From the NCBI GenBank assembly GCA_015680905.1, contig CM027381.1, forward strand, positions 18,081,501-18,145,500: 64,000 nt of DNA, read 5' to 3'. Positions 57,777-64,000 of this stretch are shown here, piece after piece. Below the pieces are notes generated by a model. That model searched no databases and was not told the origin of the DNA. It was given only the letters and a program-made list of their open reading frames with translations. Each line of letters begins with the position of its first letter. Within the stretch, counting starts at the first letter, position 1. The position numbers and the translations under genes were made by a program. The stretch comes from Coptis chinensis (taxonomy: Eukaryota > Streptophyta > Magnoliopsida > Ranunculales > Ranunculaceae).

Positions 57777-59266
57777 TGATAAGCACCCAAAATTGCAATA
57801 TGAAACCCCATTAAGACATATAAATTTGGTTAATTATGTGTTTAATAATCATGCAATAAATATATTTTTGTACTTTTGCAGGTATTCACAGTAAACATGA
57901 AAATATTGGTTAAACCTGTGTTAAAGCTCGGGGAACGACGTATATATGAATTCTTCCAAATCAGCCATGTAAAGCCCAACAAATCCACACAGAAGCATCA
58001 AAGTTCCGAAGCTCTTACCTTTTGAACCAGGACTCCGAATGCGACAAGTGAGCTGCTCAGACAATAAGGGCGATGAACTCTACGCATAGGCGAGAAGTTG
58101 TAAAATTGCCAAAAGACCGGACCGCCACTGGACTGCACGTGGACCCACTATGTAGGCCCACAAGATTTGATGAGTCATCAATCATGGAGCATGTCAAGAT
58201 GAAAATGCCAAATTATTGGTACAAAGTTGACACCTTGCATGTAATTAATTAGATTAGGTGTTAATAGTGAAAAAAAAAGCAAGGTGTCACTTTGTTTTAA
58301 TGTGGTGGGTAAAAATGAAGTAAATGTGGTTTGCTGTTTCACGTGGGAGGAATGAGATTTCTCTCAAATGGAGAAAAAAACAAAACAAGGGGGGGACAAT
58401 CGATTTACTCCCTTGACTTCTTTTCCTTTACCTTATATTATTTTAGTTCCTTAGTTTTAGATAGTTTTTAGTTTTGGTTTTGGAACAAAAGCTTGTATAG
58501 TTTTAATGGAGGAAACTTTGTTTTCTTCTAGTGGAAATAAAATCTAAATGCAAGTGAGTTTTTATAGTTAGTTTTCTCTTTTTGTTCTCTCCCCCTCTTT
58601 TTACATTCTACATTAGTCATCTTTTAGCCCAAGGACCATGAGCTAAACCTCCCCTTTGTGGGGAGTTAATAATACTCATGTGAGGGAAAATCTTTGTTAT
58701 TTGGTTTAGTCAGTTGTTTAGGAAGAACAACTAGACCTACATCCTATCCCAAAATGATAGTTGGTGTAGTGTCTAGTTAGGGATCAAAGTGATGAGCTTA
58801 GAGATAAGTCATTGCTTTGGTTCTACATGCTAGAATGTATGAGCTTAGAGATGAGTCATATATGTTAGGGATCAAGTTTTCTTTTATTAGGACTTGTCTA
58901 AGAGTTCTAGGAAGATTAGACGCACTTACTAAAATCAAATAACAAAAGTTATCTTCACATGAGGAGAATTAACTCTCCACTTTTGTTTTATTAAAATTTT
59001 ATCTTGTCTTAGTTGCATGTTTACGTAACTTAATGTTTTAAATTTTTGTGTAGTAAAGAAACCAAGTATTTAGTATTTATAAAATCATAGCTAAACTTAC
59101 TCATTAGTTTCCTAAAAGAGTAAAACCAAGTTGTAAGTGGTCCTAGAATTTAGGTTGGTTCGAATCCCTACTCCAAACAATATGAACACGAAGATCGTGA
59201 GTAAAGAAAAATATCTTTAAATTCGCACTTTGGCCAAAGAAGAGATTCAAATCTCTAATATAGCAA
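57777..59266 (+). repeat. 3' LTR of the second Athila (unlike its 5' LTR)
   Basis: Starts TGATAAGCACCCAAAATTG directly after the purine tract. The right edge near 59266 (...ATATAGCA) is a guess made where LINE sequence begins. Only the first 110 bp or so resemble the 5' LTR. A TATA-less region near 58430-58560 (AGTTTTTAGTTTTGG, GGAAATAAAATC) may be its leader. A tRNA-like GGTTCGAATCC at 59159 has no A box and is not a tRNA. Confidence 0.5.
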
Positions 59267-59269
59267 AAA

Positions 59270-59720
59270 GGTGAATATGCACATTCTCTTTGAATGTAAC
59301 TTTGCCAAGGATTGCTTGGACTTCACTACTTCTATCTTTCAGGTTCAAATCCCCATTATTAGTATTGCAGACATCATTACTGCTTGTAGTTAAAATAGTG
59401 CCCTCTCATTATGGAGCTCTGTGCAGTAGCAACCATGTCATGCTTAGAGGCCATGGGATTGGTATGTAAACAATTAAAGGTGCTATTGTACTTGGACACA
59501 AGTTTCAAAGAACCACTCAACTCCTCAAGATGAAGCTACCCTTCATCATCTCTAGTTGGATCCTAAGCAACCAAATGCTCGTCAACAGGTGGAGTGCTAT
59601 TGGTCCTTGTTGGCTATATAAAAGATGCATCAAAGTTAACACATTCAGAACTTCAAGAGGAAATCTGGGCATTGCAGGCTGGGGAACACTTCTAAGAGAC
59701 CACATGGGAGTAGAATAGTA
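59270..59720 (+). pseudogene. LINE fragment: zinc-binding region end and RNase H start
   Basis: From 59272 the frame reads 'GEYAHILFECNFAKDCLDF', the HILFEC signature of the reverse-transcriptase zinc-binding region of plant LINEs. From about 59590 another frame reads 'IKVNTFRTSRGNLGIAGWG' followed by 'TLLRDHMG', the start of the LINE RNase H domain. The pieces lie in different frames and the sequence between them is broken by stops (for example at about 59390). The RT itself is absent. This is a dead 5'-truncated or eroded copy. Confidence 0.55.
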
Positions 59721-59984
59721 CCCTGCTAGGATGGAAACATATATGGATCTAGTAATGAAATAGCCTTCTCAGTTTTGTAACTACATAATACAATAACTGA
59801 ACCTTCACATTAACAACAAGCATCTAGATCGAACAACTTAAGAACCAACATATAGTGGCCAAGGAAGCACAAAGAAGCATGAGATGAATTTATATTAATA
59901 TTTTAATAGGCACCAAAGAAAATTTATGAGATGTTAAAAGCAAGTTCCTAACTACAAATCAAGAGTTTTTCCTGTCTTCCAACA
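59721..59984. other. Spacer between LINE fragment and CACTA genes
   Basis: No gene. The CACTA terminal inverted repeat expected here (CACTA... on the forward strand) was not found. Confidence 0.4.
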
Positions 59985-62003
59985 TTATTTAAGTACCTGA
60001 GAAGAACTTCCGAGCTCGGAATGATCATGCACAAAAACTGCCATTTTTTCCTCAAGGATCTTACATACAGTCGATTCTCCATCAAGACGTTGCATCACCA
60101 GTCTGGAATTTTCATCTGTGATTGCACGCTTTCTCTTTTCTTCTTCCGCAATTTTCTTATAAGGAGCAGCGGCATGTACAATAGTCTTTGTGACACCAGT
60201 ACCTAATCCTCTAACTCGACCCTTTCCATCATGGCCATAAACCTAAGCAAAGAGAAAATGAACACAATCATTCACAATACTAGTACTAGGAATAGAAGGC
60301 AATGGAAATATAAATATGTTTGGCTAGTTTAGCAAAATATAAATCTCAATCCTCAAAGACATTCCATGCAATAGAAAATCTGATTTCTAAAATACAAGTA
60401 GCTATGATAGATCCCATGTAAGCATGTACCCCTCACAATATCCCAATCCTTTTTTGAACCATTGCTATGACATTTAAGACACTTTTCAACAGTATGTATC
60501 AAGTGGCTATTCATTAGGCAATTCAAATAAAAAATTAAATAACAATAGATCAAGCACACCTTTGCCACAACATCATTATCTAAATCTCTATTTCCCAATA
60601 GGGGTCAAGGCTCACAAGCCGCTTGATTTCATCCTAGAAACAAAAAAGAAGGTTATACACACCAATCTAGAATTCAATGTTTGCTTCATCATAAAGTAAA
60701 GTTTAAAGAAAACTAAAATGTAAATCTTACTAGAGAAGGCCGGCTTCATTGTAGGAAAAGGACACGACCCATCCTTACTTGAATGTGTAGCCACAAATAG
60801 TTGTGTTCTTGTGACAATACTGTCGGGACTTTCCTTATTCTAAAATAAATACACCAACCCAATAAGCATAAAATAGTATTGCAGTGAATCTAGAAGATAT
60901 TAGCGAAGAATAGAAAATACCAGGTCATCTTCAATCCTAGCTCATCCATGTCTACCAGATGTGTGTGGCAACTTCATATGTTCCCTAGATGCCTTGCCTT
61001 TTTCCCGCTTTATTTGCTCATCCTCCGTCGAGCAAATTTCAATAAACTTTTCCCAATCTTTTTTCTTTATATGCTTTGGTAAGTTTATGGTTTCCATACG
61101 CTCAGCATTAGTTTCAAATTTATTATATGCCTTGCGAAGTCTATATTTCCAACCCTTCCAAGATATGTTGGCTTTTAGCAAAATACCAGCTTCACGATCA
61201 GGTCATAGATCATATTCATCCTTAAATATGATACCAAAATGCAAAGAGAAAAATAAAATTAAACTTTATATGAAAAAGTGAGACTTGAATGATTGAGATT
61301 GTAGGGTACTGGGTATTAATTAATTAAATGAGTCAAATTGTGTTGAATGCTGATGGGCCACTCGAGGACACTAACAATGCAAACCAGTCACGCTGAGCAA
61401 CCCTTGCTATCCTAAAACCAAGGGCTTTTTGAGATCAGCGGCTTTGCTGGTCTCATGGAACACAGACCTCACATAGCATTATATTGGCCTGTGGGCATCA
61501 TACCATTGCCTTGATAGCCTTAATAGCATCAGTGTACTTCCTGAAGAAGGTACATCACTCCATCCAAAGACAACAAACAACTAAAAAAAATCCATATAAA
61601 TTCAAACAAGAGAGTGCATCGTACTTACTGAGATAGTTTTCCACAAGTGTTTCTTGATTGGATTCGGCACAATGGGCCAATCAGCATAAGTAGGTGGACA
61701 ATGCATTCTAGCCATTTTACCAATAAAAGAAACAAATTGTGCAGAACCATCACCAACAGGTTGCCCGTTACTATTGAATCGAACTTGTTTTTTTGGACCT
61801 AAGCATTTAGATAAATTCATGAGACTAGAAAATACAATTTCCAAGTGATGCAATTATGAAACGATAACAATTTTGAAACAAATAATGATCATATTGTCAC
61901 CTGTAGATGGGGACTCACTTTCTTCATGTTGTGACTCATTTTCTTTGGGTTGTGAGTCATTTTCTTTATACTCACTTTGATGATCAGATCCGCTTTGTGA
62001 CAT
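59985..62003 (-). pseudogene. CACTA second ORF (TNPA/Ptta-En-Spm type), broken
   Basis: Probable exons on the reverse strand: 62003-61901 (ATG at 62003, an acidic Ser/Glu/Gln-rich start), 61798 to about 61602 ('QFVSFIGKMARMHCPPTYADW'), about 61222-60912 ('WKGWKYRLRKAYNKF', 'KKKDWEKFIEICST'), about 60839-60730 ('QLFVATHSSKDGSCPFP') and 60242-59985 ('KGRVRGLGTGVTKTIVHAAA', then a coiled-coil-like end). These are the marks of the plant transposase En/Spm family, thought to bind the element ends. In-frame TGAs interrupt the third exon, one after 'KDEYDL' (about 61213) and one after 'HTSGRHG' (about 60939). Exon edges other than the first and last are approximate. Confidence 0.65.
61290..61600. 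other. Segment inside the CACTA second gene, unexplained
   Basis: This stretch is more G+C-rich than the introns around it and contains no part of the transposase family that I recognise. On the reverse strand it reads, in broken form, 'RQWYDAHRPI' then 'YVRSVFHETSKAADLKKPL'. It could be a captured gene fragment or a later insertion. Confidence 0.3.
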
Positions 62004-62315
62004 GATTTGATTCCAAGCTAAATAATGAAATCATCAAATTCTAAGTATGTCAGTAAAAGTCTAACCTACAATGACCATAAACAACTGATTTTAGCCGAAA
62101 ACATCATACCATTCAAGATTAAATATATTAAAAAAAGTTGGACTTGTACAAAATTAAGTAACAACCAATATCTAAAACATGATCTAGGCACTTTTCACCT
62201 CCTGGTAGCAAAAAATAGAACAAAAGAAATGCACAAGCATCAATACCAAACCGTCAAACAAACACAAAAGTGCAAGTACGTCACATGCACCTTAATCTAA
62301 CTTCGGTTCCAATAT

Positions 62316-64000
62316 CTATGAAACTCCATCATTTTCCATAATGTCACCCATTAAAGCAGCTGAACCATCTAAGTTTTCCATTGTTTCAAAGACTAAGGGG
62401 TCTTCATAACCATCCACATCATGGTTCAATCTCTTAGGAGCTTGCAAGACGACATGCCAACTATCTCTACTAAGATCTTTACAGTAAAAAACTTGAGCAG
62501 CTTCGGAAGCAAGAATGAACGGGTCGTCATCTTCATTTGAGTTTCTTTGCCACCTCCCTAGACTTACAAAAACCAAGTTCGTATCTGGATCAACATAACA
62601 ACCATTTCTTTTATCTTCAATACACACCCAATCACAAAAGAAAACTATTTCCTTAAAGTCATGGTAATCTAACTCAAGTATCTGCTTGATGACTCCATAA
62701 TAAGTGGCTTCGTCTTCCACTAAGTTTTTGTCCTTTGCACTTGCCCTGAAGTTGGTAAATGCCTTCATTGAGACTCCACTGTTTCGAGTTGTTGTATTTA
62801 TTTCTGAATTGTATGTAGAAAACACATAGCCATTTATTGCAAAGGAATTGTATGACTTGGCAGAAAAGGATGGACCATCAGCAAGCCTCTTGAACCTGGA
62901 CATCCCTTCTTTCTCAAGTTGTTGTCTCAGCCAAGGAATGTAGTCCAACTCTTTTTTTGTTGATGCATTAACCTTATGATTTTTACCCTTGGATTTGAAG
63001 CTTTGGAGGTAGGTCTCGTACTTGCTGTGATATTAACCATAGCAACTATTATTATTAAAAGAAAACACATGCATCTATTAACTGAAAATTGAAAACAGAG
63101 AATATCAAATAATACCTTTCCCAATTAGCATTTTCAATCGACTTTCGCAAAACCCATTTGCACGCTTGCTGGTATTGTACACTTGGAAGTGTGTAGTGTT
63201 TTCCCTTTTTATCAATAGGGTAACCACGCTAACTTTTATCACATAAAGTAGCCCTTTGTTCTTTGTTGTGAATTTCTCTTTTACTCGATGGGATATATTC
63301 CATATAGTACCTCATTGCTTCTTCATTGAGGTATTGCTCTGTAATGCAACCTTCTAGAAATTTCTGATTCCCAACGTACCACTTGTACGTTTTCATCATC
63401 CTGTGTCACCTTTAATCAATATTGACTATAACAAAATATAGAAATCATTGTATAAAAAATTTCACTAACCTCTCAAACAAGTACATCCAATGATATCTAA
63501 CTGGTCCACAAGCTTTAGCCTCCTCCGCCAAATGCAAAACAAGGTGTGTCATGGACACGAAAAAAGAAGGTGGAAAGTACTTCTTAAATACACATAATGA
63601 GTCCACGACACGCTTTTCCATATTTTCAAGTTCCTCGCGACAAATAACCTTTGAACACAAGAAATTGAAGAACAATGAAAACTGTCGAATAGCTTCACGC
63701 AATGGATTATGCTTCTTGAATGCATGCATCAACAACACTGGCAATAGGTGTCGTCAAAGAATGTGATAATCATGTGACTTTAAGCTCTTCAATTGAAAAT
63801 CAGTCAAGTTCACATTGTGTTTCCAATTTCCGCTATATCCAACTGGAACTTTCAATTGGTGCAAAGTTCTACATATAATTTCTCTCTCGGAATGGGAAAG
63901 ACAAAAAGGTGCCTTATGATAGGATAACTTTCCATTCTTGTTCACTATCCACAGTTTCTTTTTAATCTTCATAGCCTTTAGGTCTTTACGAGCTTCCATC
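62316..64000 (-). pseudogene. CACTA TNP2-type transposase, partial and broken
   Basis: From the right edge down: the end of the transposase core (63999-63754, 'LWIVNKNGKLSYHKAPFCLS', 'LKSLKSHDYHIL'), the following domain known as DUF4218 (63744-63445, 'RVVDSLCVFKKYFPPSFFVS', 'MTHLVLHLAEEAKACGPVRY'), and DUF4216 (62948-62316, 210 residues, 'ADGPSFSAKSYNSFAINGYV', 'FFCDWV', 'EAAQVFYCKD'). Family proteins cut and join the element ends. An in-frame TGA at 63754-63756 separates the first two parts (relatives read on through 'HDCH..LQRLLPV'). Another stop lies at 63229-63231. The catalytic N-terminal part is outside the window. Confidence 0.8.

Larger units (their letters stand above)
42572..59266 (+). 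mobile_element. Second Athila (Ty3/gypsy) element, forward strand, fossil, unlike LTRs
   Basis: In order: 5' LTR, primer-binding site, gag, protease, RT, RNase H, integrase, Cys-rich ORF, minisatellite, an inserted Mutator-like element, several downstream ORF regions, 3' noncoding block, purine tract and 3' LTR. All internal parts are typical of Athila and parallel the copy at 12.5-22.7 kb. Coding parts carry around ten breaks, so the copy is old. The two LTRs match only over roughly the first 110 bp, so the unit may be composite. Confidence 0.8.
59985..64000 (-). mobile_element. CACTA (En/Spm) DNA transposon, reverse strand, cut by window edge
   Basis: Two genes lie in the usual order: a TNP2-type transposase (64000 down to 62316, incomplete) and, 312 bp behind it, a second gene of the plant En/Spm 'Ptta' type (62003 down to 59985). 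In-frame stops in both genes show it is not autonomous. Neither terminus is visible. The right end is outside the window. Confidence 0.8.

Noticed and set aside
59157-59170. GGTTCGAATCC, tRNA B-box-like
   Set aside because: No A box or cloverleaf can be drawn around it; lies in an LTR.

Overview
The window is nuclear DNA of a flowering plant, almost certainly a eudicot. It is A+T-rich, crowded with nested transposable elements, and holds one convincing host gene. That gene encodes a plant-type bromodomain/NET protein of the GTE8/GTE10 group, split by GT-AG introns. The repeats belong to plant families: Ty3 Tat, Athila and Tekay/Del-like elements, Ty1/copia, hAT, Mutator-like, Helitron, CACTA and LINE. 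I cannot name the species from sequence alone.

Layout. 1-5.49 kb: a reverse-strand Tat-clade Ty3 retroelement with its 5' LTR, cut by the window edge and inserted into an Athila gag (5.5-6.8 kb, reverse strand). 6.8-9.34 kb: A+T-rich leader/LTR-like sequence without genes. 9.34-12.47 kb: a very long LTR of Tekay/Del type standing alone. 12.47-24.5 kb: a forward-strand Athila element (gag tail, protease, RT, RNase H, integrase, two downstream ORF regions, 3' noncoding block, 3' LTR) with a Ty1/copia fragment in its LTR. 24.5-27.2 kb: three small DNA elements, one a hAT-type element with a perfect 8-bp target duplication. 27.6-36.3 kb: the GTE gene, ten coding exons, 763 residues, one 4.6-kb intron. 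36.3-42.5 kb: a second hAT-type MITE with an 8-bp duplication inside a probable LINE remnant, a probable solo Tat LTR, and a Helitron-like 3' terminus leading into a duplicated minisatellite block. 42.57-59.27 kb: a second forward-strand Athila element with unlike end LTRs and a Mutator-like element with long inverted repeats inside it. 59.27-59.72 kb: a LINE fragment. 59.98-64 kb: a reverse-strand CACTA (En/Spm) element with both its genes, broken and cut by the window edge.

How the parts relate. The GTE gene is the only unit likely to serve the plant: it should read acetylated chromatin through its bromodomain and recruit partners through its NET domain. The retroelements are fossils with many breaks. 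The two Athila copies share more than gag-pol: both carry a small Cys-rich ORF behind integrase, one or more ORFs of the 'putative plant transposon protein' type, and a conserved noncoding block before the 3' LTR.

The items most worth a second look are the Mutator-like element at 51.2-52.5 kb, whose roughly 950-bp cargo looks unlike its surroundings; the recurrent downstream module of the Athila elements; the duplicated Helitron-linked minisatellite; and the unlike LTRs of the second Athila element. I found no CRISPR array, bacterial operon, rRNA or convincing tRNA gene.
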